Below, piece by piece: positions 5,006-12,417 of a stretch of DNA of 12,417 bases. The notes beneath the pieces were generated by a model. The model saw only the letters and a list, made by a program, of their open reading frames with translations. It was not told the origin of the DNA and searched no databases. Each line of letters begins with the position of its first letter. Within the stretch, counting starts at the first letter, position 1. A program made the translations under genes and the position numbers. This stretch comes from an uncultured Bacteroidota bacterium (lineage in GTDB: Bacteria; Bacteroidota; Bacteroidia; Chitinophagales; Chitinophagaceae). Where the stretch lies: contig CAIYVS010000813.1 in assembly GCA_903929655.1 (NCBI GenBank), forward strand, positions 1 through 12,417. The letters run 5' to 3'.

Positions 5006-6243
5006 TCCATTTCAGCAAGGGTTTTAACCGGGTACTTAACTATAATGAACAGAAGGTAGCCGAGCGGGTTGCCGTGTGCCTGGAGGCGGGAAATTATCCT
5101 AAAAACGTGGACGATCTAACGATTAATCAGAAGCTGAAGCGTCTTGAAAATCAGGCTGCATTGAATGACCGGACTAAAGTAAACGGGGTTCACATCTCTC
5201 TGAATTTCGACCCTTCGGAACAATTTTAAGATGATAAACTGAAAGAGATCGCGGAAGTATATATGCAAAAAATCGGGTTCGGGGAACAGCCCTGGTTACT
5301 GTACCGCCATGATGATTCAGGACACCCTCATGTGCATATGGTGACCACCTGTATCAGGGAGAGCGGTAAGCGTATAGAACTCCATAATTTAGGTAAAGTA
5401 CAATCTGAAAAGGCCCGCAAAGAAATTGAAATAGCCTACGGTTTATTGAAACCTGAAGAAAGCGGCAACAGGCAGAAATACGAGTTAAGCCCTGTGAATG
5501 TTCAGAAGGTACAATACGGTAAGTCCGCTACGAAAAGAGCTATTACAACAGTATTGAATAAGGTACTAAAGGAGTATAAATACACTTCCCTGCCCGAGTT
5601 AAATGCCGTATTGCAGCAATACAATGTTATGGCAGACAGGGGTAATATAACATCCAGGATTTACCGGAATAATGGATTGACCTATAAAATATTGGATGTA
5701 GAAGGTAAAAGCGTAGGCGTACCCATTAAGGCCAGTGATTTTTACAACAAGCCTACCCTTAAATTCCTGGAAGAAAAGTTTGTAGCCAATGATCCGTTAA
5801 GGCAAACATACAAGTCCAGGGTGAAGAATGCCATCGATTGGGCTTTACTAAAAAATGAAAAACATACGCTGCAAAGTTTAATACAGGCCCTGAACAAAGA
5901 AGGAATTATTACGATCACCCGGCAAAATGAAAATGGGCTTATCTACGGAATAACCTACGTTGACCATCAAACAAAGTGTGTCTTTAACGGCAGTGATCTC
6001 GGTAAACAATACAGTGCAAATGCAATACAGGAAAGATGTATCATAAAAGTTTCCGGGCAAGCTAAGATCAGTTTGCCATCTGAAAAACAACCTGGTCAAT
6101 TGCAAGACTCAAAAGAATTTATGCCCACAAATAACTCTCTTATGGAAGCTTTATTAGATCAGGAAAATACCGGGGACGCACTGCCATTTGAGTTAAAAAG
6201 AAACAGGAAGAAAAAGAAGAAAAGGATTTCTAATAATCAATAA
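4993..6243 (+). pseudogene. Mobilization relaxase (MOBP-like) interrupted by one in-frame stop codon
   Basis: The intact gene would encode 416 residues. The first part starts MVAVIHFSKGFNRVLNYNEQK, with Y17 the likely DNA-attacking tyrosine, and runs to HISLNFDPSEQF. A TAA at 5227-5229 (codon 79) interrupts it. The same frame then continues with DDKLKEIAEVYMQKIGFGEQPW and the metal-binding segment GHPHVHMVTT (H111, H113, H115). Because homology crosses the stop without any shift, this is a single-base nonsense change; serine TCA to TAA would explain it. The stop separates the tyrosine from the histidine cluster, so neither fragment (4993-5229, or 5263-6243 restarting at ATG 5263) should be active alone. 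The C-terminal third ends in a lysine/arginine-rich tail (NRKKKKKR). Suppression, reinitiation with reassembly of the halves, or a sequencing error remain possible. Confidence 0.88.
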
Positions 6244-6261
6244 ATATTAAACTATTATATC

Positions 6262-8241
6262 ATGCAGACAGGAGAAAACGAACAGGCGCTCAGGAAAATA
6301 CTGGACATGACCAGGCTGATCAGTATAATCATTTTGGGGCTGCATTTTTATTATTACTGCTATGCGGCATTCCAGGTCTGGCATCTGACAGCTCATCTGA
6401 CAGACAGCCTGATGAACAATATCCGCAATACCGGGCTGTTCAGTAATTTTCATAAATCCAAGCTAATCGCTTTGGGATTCTTAGTGATCTCCCTATTGGG
6501 TTCAAAAGGCCGGAAAGATGAAAAACAAAATTATAAAACTGCCTTCGCCTATATCCTGACAGGGCTGCTCATCTATTTTATCAGCTATCTCATCCTGTTA
6601 TTAAATGTGCAGGCGGTCACCCTAACTATACTTTATATCGGACTTACATCCATTGGTTATCTATTAGCCATGACAGGCGGTGGTTTGTTGTCCCGCATCA
6701 TAAAAGACAGGCTGAACAATGATATTTTTAATAAAGAAAATGAGACCTTTCCGCAGGAGGAACGCTTACTGGAGAATGAATATTCCATTAACCTGCCGGC
6801 ACAATATCATCTCAAAGACAAGCTTCGCAAAAGCTGGATAAATATTATCAACCCATTCCGGGCATTACTCGTTTTAGGTTCACCAGGTTCCGGTAAATCC
6901 TATTTTGTGATCCGGCATGTGATCACCCAACACATCAAAAAGGGGTTTGCAATGTTCGTGTATGACTTCAAGTTTGATGACCTTTCCGTCATTGTTTACA
7001 ATAACTGGCTGAAGTATAAACACCTATATAAAGTCAAGCCGGAATTTTATGTGATTAATTTTGATGACCTCACCCGTAGCCACCGCTGTAATCCTTTAGA
7101 TCCATCCGCTATGCTGGATATTACTGATGCAATGGAATCGGCAAGGACCATTTTAATGGGACTTAACAGGGAATGGATCAAACGCCAGGGGGACTTTTTC
7201 GTAGAATCACCTATTAACTTTTTAACGGCCATTATCTGGTTTTTGCGCAAGTACCAGGACGGTGAATTTTGTACCCTGCCTCATGTTATTGAGCTAATGC
7301 AACTGGATTATGATAGCCTGTTTACACTTTTAAGACTGGAGAAAGAAGTTGATGTGCTGGTGAACCCCTTTGTCAATGCCTATCTCAACGATGTGATGGA
7401 GCAGCTTGAAGGGCAGATCGCTTCCGCTAAGGTGGCAATGGCCCGATTGTCTTCACCTCAGCTTTATTATGTCTTGTCAGGTAACGATTTTACACTGGAT
7501 ATTAATGATCCTGAAAAGCCAAAGTTGGTTTGCATGGGTAATAATCCACAGAAAATACAGATCTATGGTGCAGTGTTATCACTCTATGTAAACCGCCTGG
7601 TAAAGCTGGTCAACAAGAAGGGAAAGTTAAAAAGCAGCCTCGTTTTTGACGAGTTTCCTACCATTTATTTGAACAATATGGATAGCCTTATTGCTACTGC
7701 CCGTAGCAATAAAGTAGCTACCTGTTTAGGGATACAGGACTTCAGCCAGCTACGTAAGGATTATGGCCGGGAGCAGGCGGATGTGATCATGAATATCGCA
7801 GGTAATATTGTTTCGGGACAGGTTACAGGGGACACAGCAAAGCAATTAAGTGAGCGGTTTGGAAAGATCATGCAGGATAGAGAAAGCCTATCCATTAACA
7901 GCCAGGATACGTCTGTCAGTCGCTCCAAACAACTGGAAGCAGCAGTGCCGCCCTCGAAGATTTCATCGCTTAGTTCCGGTGAATTTGTAGGTATGGTAGC
8001 TGATGATCCTGATAATAAGATTGAGCTTAAAACATTTCACTGCGAGATCATAAATGACCATGATGCCTTAAAGAAAGAGCAGGAAGGCTATCAGGAAATT
8101 CCAGTTATCCGCAAGCTGGATAATTCTATAATCCAGCGTAATTATTTACAGATCAAGCAGGATATACAGGACATTTTTGAAGGGGAAAGGGAAAGATTGA
8201 TGGGTGATCCGGCATTGAAGCATTTAATTATAAAAAAATAG
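6262..8241 (+). CDS. mobC: MobC, type IV coupling protein (VirD4/TraG-like ATPase)
   Basis: This 659-residue protein couples the relaxase-DNA complex to the secretion channel. The N-terminus holds about four membrane helices (near residues 17-38, 66-80, 93-114 and 118-140). It includes FYYYCYAAF at 29-37, matching the YWFCY N-terminal domain typical of Bacteroidota MobC. The cytoplasmic ATPase has Walker A GSPGSGKS at 206-213 and Walker B LVFDE at 460-464, followed by the ATARSNKVATCLGIQDFSQL stretch seen in VirD4/TraG proteins. Length and order (accessory protein, relaxase, MobC) match CTnDOT-like mobilization modules. It starts 18 bases after the relaxase stop and appears complete, in contrast to the broken relaxase. 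The channel proteins it would contact are not in this window. Confidence 0.92.
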   Translation: MQTGENEQALRKILDMTRLISIIILGLHFYYYCYAAFQVWHLTAHLTDSLMNNIRNTGLFSNFHKSKLIALGFLVISLLGSKGRKDEKQNYKTAFAYILTGLLIYFISYLILLLNVQAVTLTILYIGLTSIGYLLAMTGGGLLSRIIKDRLNNDIFNKENETFPQEERLLENEYSINLPAQYHLKDKLRKSWINIINPFRALLVLGSPGSGKSYFVIRHVITQHIKKGFAMFVYDFKFDDLSVIVYNNWLKYKHLYKVKPEFYVINFDDLTRSHRCNPLDPSAMLDITDAMESARTILMGLNREWIKRQGDFFVESPINFLTAIIWFLRKYQDGEFCTLPHVIELMQLDYDSLFTLLRLEKEVDVLVNPFVNAYLNDVMEQLEGQIASAKVAMARLSSPQLYYVLSGNDFTLDINDPEKPKLVCMGNNPQKIQIYGAVLSLYVNRLVKLVNKKGKLKSSLVFDEFPTIYLNNMDSLIATARSNKVATCLGIQDFSQLRKDYGREQADVIMNIAGNIVSGQVTGDTAKQLSERFGKIMQDRESLSINSQDTSVSRSKQLEAAVPPSKISSLSSGEFVGMVADDPDNKIELKTFHCEIINDHDALKKEQEGYQEIPVIRKLDNSIIQRNYLQIKQDIQDIFEGERERLMGDPALKHLIIKK

Positions 8242-8365
8242 GAATATATATCGGATATTTATAGTTGGAATCAATTTTGAGACCATTCACTATAACTATT
8301 TTTTTGAGAAAGGGGATTATGTAGGGAATTAGTTTAAAATGAAGAACTTTGTTGAAATTTAATTG

Positions 8366-11300
8366 ATGAATATAACTATACAATCACCCAAAAAATCATT
8401 GAATAAAGCTTACTTGAAAGAAAAAGTAAGCAGAGATAGTATTGAATTATTCAAAAAAAATCTTTCCATATTATTATCTAAAATCAATGAATTAGAAAGT
8501 GAGGAGCATCATAAATATCCAGTCTCAGAATTTCTAAAAAATACCTGGTATAAAGATCAATACGAGATTAACACTAAAGGTAGATCTGACTTTGTAATTC
8601 ATTCTGGAAAGTCAACGAAGGAACCTGTGTCCGTTATTTTAGAAGTTAAACGTCCTTCAAATAAAGCTGAAATGATCAGCAGTGAGAAGATAAATGTTAA
8701 GGCAATGCATGAGCTTATCTTATATTATTTACGCGAACGCATTGACCATAAGAATAGCAAAATTAAACATCTTATTGTAACGAATATTTACGAATGGTGT
8801 ATTTTAGATGAGAACTGGTTTGAGAAAAATATATTTCGGAACACGAAGCTAAGAAGTGATTATGAGGATTGGAAATTAAGTGGGAAAGATACGAAGTTTT
8901 TTTATGAAAGTATTGCCAGGCCATTCCTTGAAACGGTACATGACCATATCACTTATACTTGGTTTGACATAAGAAATTATAGTAAGGCTCTTAACAATAA
9001 AGACAAAAAGGAAGATATAAACCTGATCGCATTATATAAAATCCTATCGCCTTCTCATCTTTTAAAGCAAGCTTTTTCCAATGACAGTAATTCTTTGGAT
9101 ACAAAATTTTATTCTGAATTATTGCATATTCTTGGATTAGAGGAAAAAAGCGATACAGGTAAGAAATTAATTGATAGGAAACAGCAACCCAACGAGGCAT
9201 CCTTGCTGGAAAATACCATAATGAAACTGGAAGACAAAGATTGTTTGAAGAATGTCATCAATCTATCCTATTATGGAAACAATAAAAATGACCAGTTATT
9301 TAATATATCGCTTGAATTGTGTATAACATGGGTGAACCGTATTTTATTTCTCAAATTACTGGAAGCACAACTATTTAAATACCATAAGGCCGATAAAAAA
9401 TACCTTTTCCTGAATTCAGATTTTATTTCGGATTATGGCGAACTGAATGATTTATTTTTTCTCATACTCGCTGAAAAACCTGACAAAAGACGTTCCCATA
9501 TCAAAGAAAAATTTAAGAATATCCCATACCTTAACAGTTCTTTATTTGAACGCACTGACTTAGAAAAGCAAACATTTGATATAGGTGCTCTTGATAACAA
9601 ACTATCTTTAAATATTGATACGGGAAGTATATTAAAGGACAACTTAGGTAAAAAACAAAAGGGGAATTTAAATACCCTCAACTATTTGTTTAATTTTTTG
9701 GAGGCATACGATTTTAATTCAGAAGGATCAGAAGGCATACAGGAAGAAAACAAAAACTTGATTAACGCATCTGTCCTGGGATTGATCTTTGAAAAAATAA
9801 ATGGTTATAAAGACGGATCGTTTTTTACACCGGGTTTTATTACAATGTTCATGTGTAAACAATCCATCCGTAAGGCTGTCCTTCAAAAGTTTAATGATGC
9901 CTATACTATAGACTGCGAAAATTTTAATGATCTTAAAAATTTTATTCAACCTCGTTTTAAAGTGGTTGATATATTAGCTTTTAACAAGGTGATTGATTCG
10001 CTGAAAATATGTGATCCCGCAGTAGGCTCAGGACATTTTTTAGTATCTGCGCTTAACGAAATCATTTCGATAAAAGCAGAATTGGGCATTTTAGCGGATG
10101 AAACAGGCGTTAAACTTTCCGGCTATCAGGTCAACCTTGAAAATGATGAGCTAATTATAACTTTTAACGACAACACAGAAATTTTTGAATACACAGTTTC
10201 AACTGAAGGAGTAAATAGAGACGTTCAAAAAGTGCAGAAAACACTGTTTCTTGAAAAACAAAAAATCATTGAAAACTCTTTATTTGGAGTTGATATCAAT
10301 GCAAATTCAGTAAAAATATGTAGTCTCAGACTTTGGATCGAGTTACTTAAACATGCTTATTATACAGAAGATAGTGGCTTTTTAGAATTAGAAACACTGC
10401 CTAACATTGATATAAATATCAAACATGGCAACTCTTTGGTTAACCGATTTGAATTGGATACGGATTTAGCCACAGCATTTAAAAATACAGATTACACAAT
10501 CATTGATTATAAAAATGCGGTAACCAGGTATAAAGAAACAAAAGATAAAATCGAAAAGGAGCAAGTCTTAAAAATCATTGAGGATATTAAGAATGCTTTT
10601 AAAGATTCTCTTGATAATAAATTTCTAAAAAAACTATCCCGAGCAAGAGGGCAAGTCACTAATTTGGAAACAGACATTAACAATAAGAAACAATGGAATG
10701 AAAAAATAACTAAGGAACTTAAGAACAAGTTGGCTAAAGCCAAGAATACTCTTGATAAATTTAAAGGTGAACGTGATTCTATACTCTATAATATTAACTA
10801 TAAAGATGCCTTTGAATGGCGATTTGAATTTCCAGAGGTATTAGATATTGATTGTAGTTTTAAAGGGTTTGATGTTGTTATTGGTAATCCCCCGTATGGT
10901 GTAAAACTATCTGCACAAAACCAACTTCTTCTTAATAATTTGTATGCATTTGGTACTACCGAAACTGCAATACTTTTCATTAAAAGAGGATTTGATTTAC
11001 TAAGCAATAAAGGAATACAAACCTACATCATTCCTAAATCTTTTACTTTCGCATCCAACTACAAAGGAATAAGAGACTTTACATCTGCTTATTTATCATC
11101 TTTAATTGATTGCGGCAAAGTTTGGCCGGACGTTAAACTTGAGGTTTGCATTTTTGAATTAAACAACTTCAACCTTAAGGAAACGTATGATAACCTGATA
11201 AGAAAAGGCACCGACATTTACTACTCTACCAGCTTTGATAAAAAATTAATAGATAAGTATGATTTTTTTCCGAATGACATTATTAGCCCGGAATTAGAAT

Positions 11301-12007
11301 TATCAGATAAGATTTTAAGAAAAAGCATTTTTTTAAATGATATTGCTATTAACAAAAGAGGGGAAGGATTACAACGACAAATAAATAGTCACGGCAGTAC
11401 AAAAGTTCTTGGTGGTATTGATATAGGCAGATTAGGAATTAAAGGCAAGCGGGGATATTTTAATGGAAAAAATGAGGTTAATTCAAATGGTAAAGTAAAT
11501 AGTAATTCAGTTCTTGTTCAGAATATTGTCGCACATATTACTCAACCCAAACCGCATATTAAGATAATAGCTTGCCTACCGGATGAAACAAACTATTATA
11601 TTATGGACACCATTAATCAAATTACGGTTAAAGATGAGAAATATTCAAATTATGTGGTCTGGGCACTACTAAACTCAAAGCTTATAAATTGGTTTGTTTA
11701 CCTTTTTATTTATGGCAAGGCCATCAGAACCATGCATTTTGATAATGTCATTACTACAAGATTGCCTATTCCTGCTGAAATTAAACCAGATGTTTTTCAA
11801 GAAATTGAATTGATTACAAAAAGTATAATTTCAAATAAATGTTCCATAAGTCAGATAAACGATCTTGAAAATCGTTTAAATAGCCTGATTTATGCCATTT
11901 ATAACTTAAATGATGAGGAAATTTCAATTATAGAACCTAACTCAAATTATGATGGACAAACACTACTGGAAAGAGGCATACAAACACCTTTGGTCGGCAG
12001 CTTCTAA
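8366..12007 (+). CDS. Type IIG restriction-modification enzyme (single-chain nuclease and adenine methyltransferase)
   Basis: The protein has 1213 residues from ATG 8366 (a TTG just before it is also in frame). An N-terminal PD-(D/E)XK nuclease is indicated by SDFVIHSG (D75) and VILEVKRP (E93, K95). The amino-methyltransferase has motif I DPAVGSGHF at about 550-558 and the catalytic NPPY at 841-844, typical of gamma-class N6-adenine enzymes such as Eco57I. Between them lies a long lysine/glutamate-rich, coiled-coil-like insert (about 715-800). The C-terminal part, with KAIRTMHFDNV and TTRLPIPAEI, resembles TaqI-type target-recognition domains. One chain should therefore bind, methylate and cut its site. 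The gene is clearly richer in A and T than the mobilization genes, which suggests separate acquisition as cargo. It overlaps the next ORF by 59 bases. A PglX (BREX) role is unlikely given the N-terminal nuclease and absence of BREX partners. Confidence 0.88.
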   Translation: MNITIQSPKKSLNKAYLKEKVSRDSIELFKKNLSILLSKINELESEEHHKYPVSEFLKNTWYKDQYEINTKGRSDFVIHSGKSTKEPVSVILEVKRPSNKAEMISSEKINVKAMHELILYYLRERIDHKNSKIKHLIVTNIYEWCILDENWFEKNIFRNTKLRSDYEDWKLSGKDTKFFYESIARPFLETVHDHITYTWFDIRNYSKALNNKDKKEDINLIALYKILSPSHLLKQAFSNDSNSLDTKFYSELLHILGLEEKSDTGKKLIDRKQQPNEASLLENTIMKLEDKDCLKNVINLSYYGNNKNDQLFNISLELCITWVNRILFLKLLEAQLFKYHKADKKYLFLNSDFISDYGELNDLFFLILAEKPDKRRSHIKEKFKNIPYLNSSLFERTDLEKQTFDIGALDNKLSLNIDTGSILKDNLGKKQKGNLNTLNYLFNFLEAYDFNSEGSEGIQEENKNLINASVLGLIFEKINGYKDGSFFTPGFITMFMCKQSIRKAVLQKFNDAYTIDCENFNDLKNFIQPRFKVVDILAFNKVIDSLKICDPAVGSGHFLVSALNEIISIKAELGILADETGVKLSGYQVNLENDELIITFNDNTEIFEYTVSTEGVNRDVQKVQKTLFLEKQKIIENSLFGVDINANSVKICSLRLWIELLKHAYYTEDSGFLELETLPNIDINIKHGNSLVNRFELDTDLATAFKNTDYTIIDYKNAVTRYKETKDKIEKEQVLKIIEDIKNAFKDSLDNKFLKKLSRARGQVTNLETDINNKKQWNEKITKELKNKLAKAKNTLDKFKGERDSILYNINYKDAFEWRFEFPEVLDIDCSFKGFDVVIGNPPYGVKLSAQNQLLLNNLYAFGTTETAILFIKRGFDLLSNKGIQTYIIPKSFTFASNYKGIRDFTSAYLSSLIDCGKVWPDVKLEVCIFELNNFNLKETYDNLIRKGTDIYYSTSFDKKLIDKYDFFPNDIISPELELSDKILRKSIFLNDIAINKRGEGLQRQINSHGSTKVLGGIDIGRLGIKGKRGYFNGKNEVNSNGKVNSNSVLVQNIVAHITQPKPHIKIIACLPDETNYYIMDTINQITVKDEKYSNYVVWALLNSKLINWFVYLFIYGKAIRTMHFDNVITTRLPIPAEIKPDVFQEIELITKSIISNKCSISQINDLENRLNSLIYAIYNLNDEEISIIEPNSNYDGQTLLERGIQTPLVGSF

Positions 12008-12417
12008 AAAAGAGGAAGCTGTAAAAAATTTAATAGAAAATGAAACTGGCCTTAAAGTTGAGATGGCCGGTTTAGGCGCAGGTACTGACGGATATATATC
12101 CGGAAGTGCTGCTGATAATAAGATGGAAATAGGCGATGCAGACTTATTTATACCAGATTTAGACGCTTTTCTTGAAGTTACAGGACCCAATATAGCAATG
12201 ACAATAGAAGCTCCCTTATGGTTTCGTCCTGATAAGTTTGCAAATACCGACCGCAAACTGAAAGCTGGTAAAGGCAAGAAACATTTTGTAATCCATGTTT
12301 TAGATGAAAAAGGGACAGGTAATAAGATTCTTCGGGCGATTGATTTGAATGAAGCTTTTTTTAGTAAACTGAATGCGGGAAATTTTAAAACAGTATATCC
12401 AAGAATTAGAGAGATCG
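11949..12417 (+). CDS. Unrecognised protein coupled to the restriction-modification gene, nuclease-like pattern; runs off the window
   Basis: The frame opens after TAG 11931-11933, starts at ATG 11949 (or 11952) and continues to the right edge: at least 156 residues, 3' end missing. It overlaps the type IIG gene by 59 bases in another frame, an overlap long enough to suggest translational coupling. The sequence reads as a well-formed soluble protein: a helical, lysine-rich start (YWKEAYKHLWSAASKKEEA), then GDADLFIPDLDAFLEVTGP (D63, D65, E76), a strand KHFVIHVL, and LRAIDLNEAFF. The D...E-V-T order with flanking strands recalls a PD-(D/E)XK nuclease core whose usual lysine is a threonine, but that is a pattern guess and I do not recognise the family. 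It could be a partner or control subunit of the restriction system. The antisense frame at 11963-12277 is its shadow. Confidence 0.7.
   Translation, partial: MMDKHYWKEAYKHLWSAASKKEEAVKNLIENETGLKVEMAGLGAGTDGYISGSAADNKMEIGDADLFIPDLDAFLEVTGPNIAMTIEAPLWFRPDKFANTDRKLKAGKGKKHFVIHVLDEKGTGNKILRAIDLNEAFFSKLNAGNFKTVYPRIREI

Noticed and set aside
5227..5229. Reassigned TAA codon instead of a nonsense mutation
   Set aside because: Other genes in the window use TAA as an ordinary stop at natural ends (489, 3147, 3569, 6243 and 12007), so a changed genetic code is not supported.
8242..8365. Bacteroidota-type promoter (TAnnTTTG) before the type IIG gene
   Set aside because: Only an imperfect match (GAACTTTG, 8344-8351) without a clear -33 element at the right distance; too weak to annotate.
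8366..12007. PglX methyltransferase of a BREX system
   Set aside because: The size is similar, but the N-terminal D...ExK nuclease and the absence of other BREX genes nearby fit a type IIG enzyme better.
1..12417. CRISPR arrays, tRNA or rRNA genes, insertion-sequence transposases
   Set aside because: No regularly spaced repeat array, cloverleaf-like sequence, rRNA segment or transposase motif was seen on either strand.

Overview
The window looks like part of an integrative or mobilizable conjugative element from a Bacteroidota genome, probably a Sphingobacteriaceae/Chitinophagaceae-type host. This rests on the PRTRC gene set in its Bacteroidota arrangement, a Bacteroidota-type mobilization trio (small accessory protein, relaxase, MobC coupling protein with a YWFCY-like N-terminus) and the lack of Shine-Dalgarno-like sites. 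Family assignments come from recognising motifs and sequence patterns by eye; no database was searched.

Layout. Positions 1-112 do not match what follows: they read as the end of a VirB2-like (type IV secretion) pilin and join abruptly to the C-terminal part of PRTRC protein E (about 110-277). Next is a tight same-strand PRTRC operon: protein C (ubiquitin-like, 271-489), a 58-codon ORF (493-669), a large protein that may be PRTRC F (546/666-1637), protein B (E2-like, 1634-2350) and a ThiF/E1-like enzyme (2347-3147). Neighbours overlap or nearly touch, mostly by ATGA, and the operon ends at a clear hairpin terminator (3160-3186). A small two-helix membrane protein (3306-3569) faces a 94-aa protein on the minus strand (3762-4046). 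The gap between them holds two strong nested stem-loops and a T8 run. A 570-bp non-coding stretch (4047-4618) is dense with palindromes and direct repeats and contains the best oriT candidate.

Mobilization genes follow: a relaxosome accessory protein (4619-5005), a relaxase (4993-6243) broken by one in-frame TAA, and the MobC coupling ATPase (6262-8241). After that the DNA becomes visibly more AT-rich. It carries a cargo defence gene, a single-chain type IIG restriction-methylation enzyme (8366-12007). This overlaps a second ORF (11949 to the window end) with a nuclease-like pattern but no family I recognise.

How they fit together. The PRTRC operon encodes a prokaryotic ubiquitin-like protein with E1-like and E2-like partners. 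Protein C already ends in glycine, so it would not need a protease to expose its tail. The Mob genes would process and deliver the element's DNA, but the relaxase nonsense codon predicts that this copy cannot mobilize itself unless the stop is suppressed, the two halves reassemble, or another relaxase acts in trans. The restriction-modification genes are typical cargo that would protect, or help to maintain, the element.
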